This document shows, in pieces, positions 9,270-17,425 of a stretch of 64,000 nucleotides of DNA. The notes under the pieces were generated by a model that did no database searches, was not told the origin of the DNA, and saw only the letters and a list, made by a program, of their open reading frames with translations. The number at the start of each line of letters is the position of its first letter. The first letter of the stretch is position 1. Made by a program: the position numbers and the translations under genes. This stretch comes from Dyadobacter endophyticus. Its GTDB lineage: Bacteria; Bacteroidota; Bacteroidia; Cytophagales; Spirosomataceae. The stretch covers positions 868,001 to 932,000 of the forward strand of contig NZ_BMIA01000001.1 in NCBI RefSeq assembly GCF_014641595.1, written 5' to 3'.

Positions 9270-10280
9270 TTAGATAGCAGATTTAACAGTCTTGATAATG
9301 CGAGCTGCTACTTTGTAAGGATCAGCTGCCGAGTTTGGACGACGGTCTTCCAGGTATCCGTTCCACCCTTTTGCAGGGACAGTAACAGGGATACGGATAG
9401 AAGCACCACGGTCGGAAACACCGTAGCTGAAATCGTGGATAGAAGCAGTTTCGTGCTTTCCAGTCAGACGGAGGTGGTTGTCAGCACCGTAAACTTCGAT
9501 GTGCTCTTTCACCACAGGACGGAATGCTTCGCAAATTTTGTCGAAAGTATCTTTGCTTCCGGCAGTTCTCAAAGTAGTGTTTGAGAAGTTAGCGTGCATA
9601 CCTGAACCGTTCCAGTCGAGCGCGCCAAGCGGCTTGCAGTGCCAGTTGATGGAAACACCATATTTTTCACCGATTCTTTCCAGGAGGTAACGGCCAAGCC
9701 AGATCTGGTCACCAGCTTCCTGCGCACCTTTTGCGAAGATCTGGAATTCCCACTGTCCTGCTGCTACTTCTGCATTGATACCTTCCACGTTCAAACCTGC
9801 TTCGAGGCATGCGTCAAGGTGTTCTTCTACGATCTCGCGACCGTACGCGTTAGCTGCGCCAACTGAGCAGTAGTATGGTCCTTGTGGAGCAGGGTAACCG
9901 CCCGCAGGGAAGCCGAGAGGCTTGTTGGTTTCGTTATCCCAAAGGAAATATTCTTGTTCAAATCCGAACCAGAAGTCGTTGTCACCATCTTCAATAGTAG
10001 CACGGCCGTTTGATTCGTGAGGAGTTCCGTCAGCGTTCAATACCTCGCACATTACCAGGTAGCCATTCTTACGCTGTGGATCAGGAATAATGTAAACCGG
10101 TTTCAGCAAACAGTCGGAAGAACCGCCAGGAGCCTGCTCAGTCGATGAACCATCAAACGACCACATTGCGCAATCTTCCAGTTTTCCACTAAAATCGTTT
10201 TCAATTTTGGTTTTGCTGCGTAAACTTTGGGTCGGCTTGTAGCCATCCAACCAAATATATTCCAGCTTGGACTTTGACAT
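9270..10280 (-). CDS. glnII: Glutamine synthetase type II (eukaryote-like)
   Basis: A 336-aa glutamine synthetase with an N-terminal beta-grasp domain (about 20-105) and a C-terminal catalytic domain. Key segments are WSFDGSSTEQAPGGSSD (about 40-56), the metal-binding EQEYFLWD (about 108-115), GINAEVAAGQWEFQ (about 166-179), NWHCKPLGALDWNGSGMH (about 207-224) and the R-rich GASIRIP (about 292-298). Length and motifs match GSII, the octameric or decameric form of eukaryotes and some bacteria. It is convergent with the glnN operon, separated by two hairpins. Keeping both types next to each other suggests different affinity or regulation, which is inference. Confidence 0.94.
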   Translation of the reverse strand: MSKSKLEYIWLDGYKPTQSLRSKTKIENDFSGKLEDCAMWSFDGSSTEQAPGGSSDCLLKPVYIIPDPQRKNGYLVMCEVLNADGTPHESNGRATIEDGDNDFWFGFEQEYFLWDNETNKPLGFPAGGYPAPQGPYYCSVGAANAYGREIVEEHLDACLEAGLNVEGINAEVAAGQWEFQIFAKGAQEAGDQIWLGRYLLERIGEKYGVSINWHCKPLGALDWNGSGMHANFSNTTLRTAGSKDTFDKICEAFRPVVKEHIEVYGADNHLRLTGKHETASIHDFSYGVSDRGASIRIPVTVPAKGWNGYLEDRRPNSAADPYKVAARIIKTVKSAI

Positions 10281-10321
10281 AATAGTACTAGATAAAGTGG
10301 TGACGAATAATTATAACGGCA

Positions 10322-10350
10322 CAATATTAATGCAAAAATGTATTTACAAA
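10322..10350 (-). promoter_or_regulatory. Candidate promoter of glnII
   Basis: Reading on the minus strand, TTTG (complement of 10347-10350) is followed after 17 bases by TAATATTG (complement of 10322-10329), one mismatch from TAnnTTTG. The leader to the start at 10280 would be about 35 bases. Confidence 0.4.
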
Positions 10351-10597
10351 AAATAAATGCTAGGAAAAATTAACCTTCCACAAAATATTATTGCGTTCGT
10401 GGTAGTATTGTCAGTAAAAAATGCACTATTCCAATAAAACAACCCTGTTTCAAAAAACGCGGTTTCGAAGGATTTTTTTGATAAAAAGTCGGAAACAGGT
10501 TAAAAATATGCCTTTGAAAATATAAAATAGCGAGAATATCCTATAAACTGTAACTTTTGAATCCTCGTGCAGATAGAATTCTGCGGGGATTGTAAAT

Positions 10598-10630
10598 TTT
10601 GTGCTGTTGCCGATATTTTGTATATTTTTG
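10598..10630 (+). promoter_or_regulatory. Promoter of rsmE
   Basis: TTTG at 10598-10601, 21 bases, then a perfect TATTTTTG at 10623-10630. The predicted transcript starts near 10637, which rules out the upstream in-frame start at 10567 and supports the ATG at 10675. Confidence 0.65.
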
Positions 10631-10674
10631 AAGGCTTCATCGGTATTTGCCGACATCACTACAATATTAGAAAA

Positions 10675-11382
10675 ATGCATTTGTTTTACCAGCCTGACCC
10701 TCACGTTTTTGAACTCGACGAAGAGGAAGCAAGGCATAGTTCGAAGGTTTTGAGGCTGGGTTCCGGCGACATGATTTACGTCACAAATGGCAAAGGCCTG
10801 CTGCAAAAATGCCGGCTCAACATTCAGGGACGTAAAGTAGGTTATGAAGTGATAGAATCCAAAATGACGGACCGGAGGAATTTCGCCGTCAATATGGCGA
10901 TCGCGCCCACGCGCAAGGCCGAACGGAATGAATGGATGGTGGAGAAAATGACCGAAATAGGGGTGGAGCGCATCGATTTTGTTGTGACGGAACATACCAA
11001 CCCTGAGACTTTGAATCGCGTCGTGAACCTGACCAGGCTGAACCGCATCGCCGCCGCCGCCATGAAGCAGTCGCAGCAATATTATATGCCGGTAATTACA
11101 GTAAATAACAAGTACGAGCCGTTTATTAAAAGCATTGATGACGCTATCCGTCTGATTGCCTATGTTCCTGAGCAAAACATCGTGGAGCACGTTTTTGGTA
11201 GAATTAAAAAAGGTAGCGACACCAGACTGCTGATCGGCCCGGAGGGAGATTTCAGTCCAAGAGAAGTGGAGTTGGCCCTTGAAAACGGTTTTCAAACGGT
11301 TTCACTTGGCCCTACTCGCCTCAGAACAGAAACCGCCGCCGTCGCAGGATGCCACGCCATTAACCTGGCGCAGATTTTGTAA
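10675..11382 (+). CDS. rsmE: 16S rRNA m3U1498 methyltransferase RsmE
   Basis: A 235-aa SPOUT-class RNA methyltransferase that N3-methylates U1498 of 16S rRNA. It begins MHLFYQPDP, has the N-terminal PUA-like domain (HSSKVLRLGSGD near residue 23) and the C-terminal knotted SAM-binding part with LLIGPEGDFSPREVELA (about 183-199) and SLGPTRLRTETA (about 208-219), both diagnostic of RsmE. The ATG at 10675 is chosen over the longest frame because the conserved N-terminus starts there and the promoter lies just before it. It is a single gene followed by a long inverted repeat. Confidence 0.93.
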   Translation: MHLFYQPDPHVFELDEEEARHSSKVLRLGSGDMIYVTNGKGLLQKCRLNIQGRKVGYEVIESKMTDRRNFAVNMAIAPTRKAERNEWMVEKMTEIGVERIDFVVTEHTNPETLNRVVNLTRLNRIAAAAMKQSQQYYMPVITVNNKYEPFIKSIDDAIRLIAYVPEQNIVEHVFGRIKKGSDTRLLIGPEGDFSPREVELALENGFQTVSLGPTRLRTETAAVAGCHAINLAQIL

Positions 11383-11389
11383 TGAGGGA

Positions 11390-11570
11390 ATGAGTGAATT
11401 TTGAATGACCGAATGACTGACCGGGCCGCCGGTGCGATGACTGAATTGTTTTCAGGTTTTAGCAAAGGAATTTTAGTCTTCATGGATCAACTCAAGATTA
11501 TTCAATCATCGCACCGGAGACCCGGTCAATCATTCAATCTTTTAAAAATTATTCGCACATTCACTCATTA
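11390..11570. repeat. Long imperfect inverted repeat with GAATGA units
   Basis: The core arms at 11411-11446 and 11500-11535 are 36 bases each and pair at 32 of 36 positions around a 53-base loop. Weaker pairing extends outward, since the left side is filled with GAATGA/ATGACTGA variants and the right side with TCATTC/ATTCAATC variants. The arms share the GC-rich centre (ACCGGG / CCCGGT, CACCGG / CCGGTG). It fills nearly the whole gap between rsmE and the DUF4159 gene. It may be a MITE-like or extragenic palindromic element; no terminal target duplication was resolved. Confidence 0.7.
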
Positions 11571-11575
11571 AACCC

Positions 11576-12235
11576 ATGAAGCCCCGCCTCCTCGTTATCG
11601 CCTTTTTACTCTGTACCGCCGTCACCTCGTACGGGCAATCGTCTCTAAAGATCGCCAAGCTCAAATATGGCGGAGGGGGTGATTGGTATGCCAATAAAAC
11701 ATCACTTCCCAATCTGATAAAGTTTTGCAATGCGGAGCTTAAAATGAATATCAATCCGGTTGAAGACGTGGTGGAAGTGGGCAGTCCTGATATTTTCTCC
11801 TACCCGTTTGTGCATATGACCGGGCATGGGAACGTCGTTTTCAGCGATGCGGAAGCACAGAACCTGAGAAACTACTTGCTTTCGGGCGGGTTCCTGCATG
11901 TGGACGACAATTATGGGCTCGACCAGTTTATACGCCGGGAAATGAAGAAGGTCTTTCCCGAACTCTCGTTTGTAGAACTTCCGTATGATCATCAGATCTA
12001 CAATATGAAATACAAATTCCCCGACGGCCTACCCAAAGTACACGAACACGACGGAAAACAACCGCAAGGCTTTGGGCTGATCTGGCAGGGACGGCTGATC
12101 TGCTATTACAGCTACGAAACCGATTTGGGAAATGGCTGGGAAGACCAGAGTGTATATAACGATCCCGAAGAAATGCGCCGGAAGGCGTTACAAATGGGGG
12201 CGAACCTGCTTAGCTACGCATTCATGATCGAGTAG
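11576..12235 (+). CDS. DUF4159 domain protein, exported
   Basis: A 219-aa protein with a signal peptide (about 1-20, ending SYGQ) followed by a DUF4159 domain covering the remainder. Recognisable family segments are KYGGGGDWYAN (about 28-38), FVHMTGHGNVVFSD (about 77-90) and LLSGGFLHVDDNYGLDQFIRREM (as two adjacent motifs near 99-121), and the tail WEDQSVYNDPEEMRRKALQMG. The domain is related to the glutamine-amidotransferase-like fold seen in larger membrane proteins of the same family. Function is unknown; it probably acts in the periplasm. Confidence 0.85.
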   Translation: MKPRLLVIAFLLCTAVTSYGQSSLKIAKLKYGGGGDWYANKTSLPNLIKFCNAELKMNINPVEDVVEVGSPDIFSYPFVHMTGHGNVVFSDAEAQNLRNYLLSGGFLHVDDNYGLDQFIRREMKKVFPELSFVELPYDHQIYNMKYKFPDGLPKVHEHDGKQPQGFGLIWQGRLICYYSYETDLGNGWEDQSVYNDPEEMRRKALQMGANLLSYAFMIE

Positions 12236-12296
12236 GCGAGTGATGCTTCGGGTGCCCGTAAGGCCTATGGCTATATTCCAAATTTAGTTTGGGAAA

Positions 12297-12329
12297 TTTC
12301 GGTTTTCTAACCTTTGGCACTTACTTTTG
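12297..12329 (+). promoter_or_regulatory. Candidate promoter of the desaturase gene
   Basis: A perfect TACTTTTG at 12322-12329 preceded after 21 bases by TTTC at 12297-12300 (one mismatch to TTTG). The leader to the ATG at 12366 would be about 30 bases. Confidence 0.5.
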
Positions 12330-12365
12330 TACAAAGTTTAGTATATTATTATTTTACGCCGTTCC

Positions 12366-13112
12366 ATGTATATAGTCCTGATTGTATTTGTTGTACATTG
12401 GTATTTGTCACTATTCTGTCAAACCTTTTTCCTGCACCGCTATTCCGCTCATAAGATGTTCATTATGAGTAAGCCCTGGGAACGGTTCTTCTATTTGCTC
12501 ACTTATTTATCTCAAGGCTCCTCGTACCTGAGCCCGCGTGCATATGCAATCCTGCACCGGATGCACCACGCGTTCAGCGATACCGAAAAAGATCCCCATT
12601 CTCCGCATCATACCAAAAACGTGTTTACGATGATGTGGGAAACGAAAAATATCTACAATGCGGTTCTGAACCGCAAACGCGCCATCGAGTCGCAGTTTGA
12701 AAGAAATTACCCTGAATGGAATTTTGTAGAGAAGCTCGGTGATTCCTGGATTTCCCGGGTTGGCTGGGGACTTATCTACCTCTCATTTTATGTGCTTGCC
12801 TACATTTATCTGGATATGCACTGGGCGTTCTTCTTCCTGTTGCCGATCCACTTCCTAATGGGCCCGATCCACGGCGCGATCGTTAATTGGAGCGGACATA
12901 AATACGGCTACCAGAATTTCGATAACGACGATAAGTCCAAAAACTCCCTGATCTTCGATTTCCTGATGATGGGAGAACTTTTCCAGAACAACCACCACAA
13001 ACGGCCCAACTCGATCAACTTCGGTTCAAAATGGTTCGAAGTCGATCCGACCTACCCGGTGATCAAGCTGCTGAGCAGGTTGAAGATTATTGAGATTCGA
13101 AAGAAGAACTGA
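12366..13112 (+). CDS. Acyl-CoA/fatty acid desaturase (delta-9 type)
   Basis: A 248-aa membrane di-iron desaturase that introduces a cis double bond in acyl chains. The three histidine boxes are visible: HRYSAH (24-29), HRMHH (64-68) and NNHH (about 219-222). Between them lie two hydrophobic hairpins (about 3-20, 40-55, 135-170). It is short compared with eukaryotic acyl-CoA desaturases but normal for the bacterial compact form. It is monocistronic, with a promoter-like element upstream and a terminator just downstream, so it may be regulated alone, for instance by temperature; that is inference. Confidence 0.88.
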   Translation: MYIVLIVFVVHWYLSLFCQTFFLHRYSAHKMFIMSKPWERFFYLLTYLSQGSSYLSPRAYAILHRMHHAFSDTEKDPHSPHHTKNVFTMMWETKNIYNAVLNRKRAIESQFERNYPEWNFVEKLGDSWISRVGWGLIYLSFYVLAYIYLDMHWAFFFLLPIHFLMGPIHGAIVNWSGHKYGYQNFDNDDKSKNSLIFDFLMMGELFQNNHHKRPNSINFGSKWFEVDPTYPVIKLLSRLKIIEIRKKN

Positions 13113-13128
13113 TAAAATGACATTTTGC

Positions 13129-13161
13129 AAAGCCCTTCGTCGATTCGGCGAGGGGCTTTTT
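13129..13161 (+). terminator. Terminator of the desaturase gene
   Basis: A 14-bp stem AAAGCCCTTCGTCG / CGGCGAGGGGCTTT with two T-G pairs and loop ATT, followed by TT. It starts 16 bases after the stop codon. Confidence 0.88.
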
Positions 13162-13173
13162 GCTGTAAAGCTC

Positions 13174-13278
13174 GTCTTCGATTGCGCTCAGACTGACAAT
13201 TTCCGATAGGTCACCCCGAGTGTGTGCCTATGTCAGTCTGAGCGCAGTGCGTATGTCGGTCTGGGCGTAGTCGAAGAC
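13174..13278. repeat. Three copies of the TGTCAGTCTGAGCG repeat
   Basis: Copy A on the minus strand (13174-13198) and copies B (13231-13249) and C (13254-13278) on the plus strand share the unit TGTCAGTCTGAGCG followed by nAGTCGAAGAC; copy B lacks the tail and copy C has three or four changes. A and C can form a long stem. A pair of the same units occurs at 19951-19989. The distribution, always between genes, is that of a dispersed extragenic repeat. Confidence 0.7.
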
Positions 13279-13312
13279 AGCCAGAACCGCAAGACGCTAG
13301 AATACCCACAAA

Positions 13313-13345
13313 AAATAGGCAGGCGTGAGAGACGCCTGCCTATTT
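13313..13345 (-). terminator. Terminator of the histidine-kinase operon
   Basis: A perfect 14-bp stem AAATAGGCAGGCGT / ACGCCTGCCTATTT with loop GAGAG. On the minus strand it is followed by a run of T, so it fits transcription coming from the kinase gene that ends at 13470. Confidence 0.85.
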
Positions 13346-13469
13346 GCTTATTAACACCACAAAAAATGAAATCCTTTGAATTTGCGATTGGGATATCTTT
13401 ACGCCCTATCGACAATACAAATAAGATCAACAATACTTAAAAAGGCGTTAATAATAAGTTAGAATTTGC

Positions 13470-14852
13470 TTAGAGACGCAAAAAAGTTAGGCGAAAGGTA
13501 GTACCCTTGGGAATGTTGGATTGGATGCTAATGCTGCCATTGTGTAGCTTTACGATGCGTTCGACAAGGGAAAGCCCAATGCCGTAGCCCTTGATGCTCG
13601 CGGTGTTGTCGCTGCGGTAAAATGGCTGGAAAACGAGGCTTTTATCTTTCTCAGGAATTCCCTTTCCAGTATCGGCAAAAGTAAGCCCGAGCTGCCCGCG
13701 CGAGGGGTGCAGGCAAACGTTCACCGTGTTGTCGTCCGAAAATTTGCAGGCATTGTCCATCAGGTTCAGGAAAGCCGTTTTTAGCAGTGTCGTATTGCCG
13801 GTGATTTCGAGCCAGGTATCGTCCTCCGGGAGCTCGTCGAAGTTGAGGTAAATGTTGTAGGCCGGATTCGCCTCCGCGAGGTTCATACGGCAGTCGAGCA
13901 GGAGGTCGTCTACGCGGATAAGCTCCGTAAGCAGGTCGCGCTGATCTTCGCTTACCTTGGCAAGTTCCAGCAATGTGTTCGAGAGCTGGCCCAGCTCCTG
14001 AATGTCTTCGAGCACGGAGCGGATCGTCATCTGGTATTCGAGCGGATTCCGTTCTTTCAGCATGCTGACTTCCAATTGCGATTTGATCTTAGTAAGCGGG
14101 TTTTTCAATTCGTGCGAGACGTTTGCAACAAAGATCTTTTGCATCTGAAAGGCCGTTTCGATACGGTCGAGGAGTTTATTGAATGTGACCGTCAACCGCC
14201 CGATCTCGTCTTTCTGGTTAGGTACATTCAGCCGCGTATCCAGCTTTTGGGGCAGGATGCCTTCCACCGCATTCATAACCTTTGAAATAGGCCTCAATGC
14301 ACGTTTCGAGAATATCCATCCTACGATCGCCACCACGAACGTGACAATGAGGTAAAGGACGGTCAACAACGTTTTAAGGTTCGAAAGGTTGGCCTGCCCG
14401 TACAAATCCTTCGCCCCGAGCATAACCACCGCCTTGTTGAAGGGGTATTTGTAGTAGAGCCCAACCACTTTGTAGTCTCCGTCGTCGTACCGGATCTGGC
14501 CTGCTTTGCGGATTTCGTCGAGCCAGTAGTTGGAGACGTGCAATGCTTTGAGCTGCGGAGAGGTGGAGTTACTGTAAATGAGCCGGTTCTTTTCGTCGAA
14601 AATGAAGATATTCTCGTCGTAGATCAGATCACGGTTGGTTTCGTCGAGGGCTTTCAGCACCTCTGCATTGATGAGCGGCACCTGTACTTTCAGCAGAAGC
14701 TCCGCCTGAGACTTGGCTTTCGAGCGTAGCCGGTCGTAAAAGTCCTCGGTTACGTTATAATAGGTGAAAAAGTAGACGGCCAGAAAGGTGACCAGCAAAA
14801 TACCGCTTACCAGCAAGGAAAACTGAACCGTAAGTCGGGTGCGGATTTGCAT
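13470..14852 (-). CDS. Two-component sensor histidine kinase
   Basis: A 460-aa inner-membrane sensor. It has transmembrane helices at about 10-32 and 160-182 enclosing a periplasmic sensor of about 125 residues, a HAMP linker (about 183-235), a HisKA domain with phospho-accepting His247 in NVSHELKNPLT, and a HATPase domain with NLMDNACKF (N box, about 362-370), DTGKGIP (G1) and GYGIGLSLV (G2). It follows its response regulator by three bases. The periplasmic signal is unknown; the architecture is that of CusS/ArlS-like kinases. Confidence 0.93.
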   Translation of the reverse strand: MQIRTRLTVQFSLLVSGILLVTFLAVYFFTYYNVTEDFYDRLRSKAKSQAELLLKVQVPLINAEVLKALDETNRDLIYDENIFIFDEKNRLIYSNSTSPQLKALHVSNYWLDEIRKAGQIRYDDGDYKVVGLYYKYPFNKAVVMLGAKDLYGQANLSNLKTLLTVLYLIVTFVVAIVGWIFSKRALRPISKVMNAVEGILPQKLDTRLNVPNQKDEIGRLTVTFNKLLDRIETAFQMQKIFVANVSHELKNPLTKIKSQLEVSMLKERNPLEYQMTIRSVLEDIQELGQLSNTLLELAKVSEDQRDLLTELIRVDDLLLDCRMNLAEANPAYNIYLNFDELPEDDTWLEITGNTTLLKTAFLNLMDNACKFSDDNTVNVCLHPSRGQLGLTFADTGKGIPEKDKSLVFQPFYRSDNTASIKGYGIGLSLVERIVKLHNGSISIQSNIPKGTTFRLTFLRL

Positions 14853-14855
14853 AGC

Positions 14856-15533
14856 TTATTCTACTTTGAGCACATAACCCATGCCGAACTGGGTGTGGAT
14901 CAGTTTTACCGGGTAATCTTTATCGATCTTTTTGCGAAGGTAATTTACATATACTTCAATGACATTGGTACCTGTGTCGAAACCGATGTCCCAGACCTGT
15001 TCCGCAATCTCGACCTTTGAAATAACTCTTCCCTGATTGCGGATCAGGTATACGAGCAGGTTAAATTCCCGAGCCGTCAGATTAATCTTATTACCCGAAC
15101 GATAAACGGTTTTGGCGTCCAACGATACTTCAAGATCCGCAAATTTTAAAACTTGTGCCGTATGCGAAATGGTCGATCCACGCTTCGTAAGCGCACGTAC
15201 ACGCGCAAGCAGCTCTTTAAATTCGAATGGCTTGACCAGGTAATCGTCCGCGCCGGCATCAAGGCCCGTTACTTTATCGTCGGTAGTGCCAAGGGCTGTC
15301 AGCATGAGGATAGGGGTCTCATCGCCCCAGCTGCGTATTTCCCTGCATAGCTCGATCCCATTAATGCCGGGAATGATAATGTCACTGATAATTAGCTGGT
15401 AAACATTGCTGCGTGCCAGTTGCTTTCCGATCAGCCCATCATAGGCTATATCGACATCATAGCCATTCTCTTCCAGCCCCTGCCGAATTGATTGCAATGT
15501 TTTCGGCTCGTCCTCTATCAATAACAGTTTCAT
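14856..15533 (-). CDS. OmpR-family response regulator
   Basis: A 225-aa DNA-binding response regulator. The receiver domain (1-120) has the acidic pocket E7-D8, phospho-acceptor D51 and Lys101 (VKPFEFKELLAR); the C-terminal winged helix (about 130-223) carries NLTAREFNLLVYLIRNQGRV and VYVNYLRKKID, typical of OmpR/PhoB DNA-binding domains. Its ATG overlaps the stop of the upstream nucleotidase gene as ATGA and the kinase gene follows after three bases, so the three are translated as a coupled unit. Confidence 0.95.
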   Translation of the reverse strand: MKLLLIEDEPKTLQSIRQGLEENGYDVDIAYDGLIGKQLARSNVYQLIISDIIIPGINGIELCREIRSWGDETPILMLTALGTTDDKVTGLDAGADDYLVKPFEFKELLARVRALTKRGSTISHTAQVLKFADLEVSLDAKTVYRSGNKINLTAREFNLLVYLIRNQGRVISKVEIAEQVWDIGFDTGTNVIEVYVNYLRKKIDKDYPVKLIHTQFGMGYVLKVE

Positions 15534-16063
15534 ACGCTATGCAAAAATAGTTCTGACACATCCTTCCAACTTGAAACGCGCTTATAATTGGTTTCCCTTA
15601 GGTTATGCGGGGCTGAAAAAAGGATTCCCTTGCCTTTGAATGCCGCCAGGTTACGCACATGGTCGTCGATCAGGTAGTCCGACTGGATAATACTTTTATA
15701 TCCGCAGAAAACTACATTCGTCCACGGAATAAATGGAAAATGCTTTTTAAGCCAATCGAACTTATCGCGAAATGAATTGGGGAACTCCATGCAGGCTGTG
15801 GCGACGAATAGTTCGTAATATCTGGAAAGCTTGTGCACGGTTTCAATTGCGCCTTCTTTTACCGGGATATCCGCAAAAAAGCCGGGCGTATCCATGATCT
15901 TGTGCAGCTTCGATAGCTGTTTCGGGTGCAGCAGTTCCCTTAATCCCTTTGTCTGGAAATCCTCCCGGTTCAACACGGTCGAAAAGTCTGCGAGGACGAT
16001 GTCGACGAGCTTTTCGTGGGTATTCGCCAGCACATCGTCCATGTCCAGGGTCAATCTCAGCAT
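15530..16063 (-). CDS. 5'(3')-deoxyribonucleotidase-like HAD hydrolase
   Basis: A 177-aa HAD-superfamily phosphatase of the 5' nucleotidase, deoxy (NT5C) type. The nucleophile motif LTLDMDDVLANT puts D7 and D9 at the catalytic positions; FVATACMEFP supplies the motif II region, and YLIDDHVRNLAAFKG the C-terminal acidic pair. Such enzymes dephosphorylate deoxynucleoside monophosphates. Its first codon shares one base with the stop of the upstream acyltransferase gene (TGATG) and its stop overlaps the regulator start (ATGA), an unusual tight coupling of a nucleotidase to a two-component system. Confidence 0.85.
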   Translation of the reverse strand: MLRLTLDMDDVLANTHEKLVDIVLADFSTVLNREDFQTKGLRELLHPKQLSKLHKIMDTPGFFADIPVKEGAIETVHKLSRYYELFVATACMEFPNSFRDKFDWLKKHFPFIPWTNVVFCGYKSIIQSDYLIDDHVRNLAAFKGKGILFSAPHNLRETNYKRVSSWKDVSELFLHSV

Positions 16064-17361
16064 CAGATTATGGTTCGGCTAATATCGAAGTTTTCGAGAT
16101 AATCGTTCACGCGTTTCAGGAACAAGCCGCCCAGCGAGCCGTCCACCACGCGGTGGTCGTACGAATGTGAAACGAACATCATGCTGCGGATACCGAGCAA
16201 ATCGCCCTGCGGTGTTTCGATCACCGCTGGTTTCTTTTTGATCGCTCCGAACGCCATGATCGCCACTTGCGGCTGAACGATGATCGGCGTTCCCATCAGG
16301 TTTGCAAATGCCCCGATGTTTGAAACTGTATAGGTACCGCCTGCTAGGTCGTCAGCTTTTAACCTATTCTCCCGTGCTCGTTTCGCGAGGTCGTTGACTT
16401 TGCGGGCGAGGCCTGGCAGGTCATAACGGTCGGCATTGTGAATGACCGGTACGATCAGGTTCCCGTCCGGTAATGCCACGGCCATTCCTATGTTAATGTC
16501 TTTCTTTTTAATGATTTTGTCGCCCTCCACCGAAATGTTGATCAGCGGATAATCCTTGATGGCTTTTACGACCGCTTCAATGAGAATAGGGGTAAATGTG
16601 ATGCTGTCGCCCGTTTTCTTACGGTAATCTGCCTTGACGTGCTCCCGCCAGCTGACAACCGGCGTCATATCCGTTTCGATGAACGAGGTAACGTGCGCTG
16701 AAATCCTTTTCGATTCCACCATCCGCTGGGAGATCATCTTCCGCATGCGGTCCATTTCGATGATCTCGTTGCTGCCATTCAGCGAAGTGGCTGGCGCAGC
16801 TATAACCGGTGCCTTTTTGCGCCGGTGCTCCACATAGGAGAGAATATCGTCTTTGGTAACCCTGTTTTCGAGCCCCGTTCCTTTGATCACTTTCAGTTCA
16901 TCCACCGGGATTTGTTCGTTGCGCGCAATGCTAAGCACAAGCGGTGAATAGAAGGAGTTGGCCGCGGTATCTGTTGGAGCATATTCATAAACCGGCTCCG
17001 GTGTTCTGCTGACAGCCGTTTGAAAGTCTTTTTCAAGTACCGCTACCGTTTCAGCTACGTCTGCTTCTTCCTCCACAGCTGTTAAAAGCGGCGAGCCGGC
17101 ATCCTGTGCAACCACATCATCGTCAACTTCTATCTGCGCGACAGCACTGCCGATCGGAACCACATCGTCGATCTTGACGAGCCATTTGGTAAGTGTTCCC
17201 TCGTAAGGGCAGGGGACTTCGGTATCTACTTTATCGGTAGCCACTTCCAGGATGGAGTCATCGATCCGCACTTTCGCCCCCTCTTCTGCAAGCAGGTGAA
17301 GCACGGTGCATTCCATGATGCTTTCCCCCATCGGAGGCATTACCATTTCAACTATTTTCAT
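16063..17361 (-). CDS. 2-oxo acid dehydrogenase E2 acyltransferase
   Basis: A 432-aa dihydrolipoamide acyltransferase. The N-terminal lipoyl domain (1-77) has the lipoylated Lys44 in EVATDKVDTEVP; a linker with acidic and valine-rich stretches follows; the peripheral E1/E3-binding domain lies at about 133-170 (SPLVLSIARNEQIPVDELK); the catalytic domain occupies about 200-430 with the active-site DHRVVDG (402-408, His403). There is a single lipoyl domain, as in 2-oxoglutarate or branched-chain complexes. No E1 or E3 gene lies alongside, so which keto acid is used cannot be told from here. Confidence 0.92.
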   Translation of the reverse strand: MKIVEMVMPPMGESIMECTVLHLLAEEGAKVRIDDSILEVATDKVDTEVPCPYEGTLTKWLVKIDDVVPIGSAVAQIEVDDDVVAQDAGSPLLTAVEEEADVAETVAVLEKDFQTAVSRTPEPVYEYAPTDTAANSFYSPLVLSIARNEQIPVDELKVIKGTGLENRVTKDDILSYVEHRRKKAPVIAAPATSLNGSNEIIEMDRMRKMISQRMVESKRISAHVTSFIETDMTPVVSWREHVKADYRKKTGDSITFTPILIEAVVKAIKDYPLINISVEGDKIIKKKDINIGMAVALPDGNLIVPVIHNADRYDLPGLARKVNDLAKRARENRLKADDLAGGTYTVSNIGAFANLMGTPIIVQPQVAIMAFGAIKKKPAVIETPQGDLLGIRSMMFVSHSYDHRVVDGSLGGLFLKRVNDYLENFDISRTII

Positions 17362-17425
17362 ACTGGGTGTTTTTTCGAAGGTAATGAAAACATGCTTTCG
17401 TTACCTCTTTGATGCTGATCTTCGT

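Larger units (their letters stand above)
10281..10674. other. Gap between glnII and rsmE
   Basis: About 394 bases, AT-rich, with two divergent promoters at its ends (10322-10350 minus and 10598-10630 plus). A distant pair CCTGTTTC (10444-10451) and GAAACAGG (10492-10499) could form a weak long-loop hairpin. The open frame extending rsmE upstream to 10567 starts before the rsmE promoter and is not considered coding. Confidence 0.5.

Noticed and set aside
10450..11295. 281-codon minus-strand frame opposite rsmE
   Set aside because: Antisense to rsmE and its promoter, with no recognisable motif.
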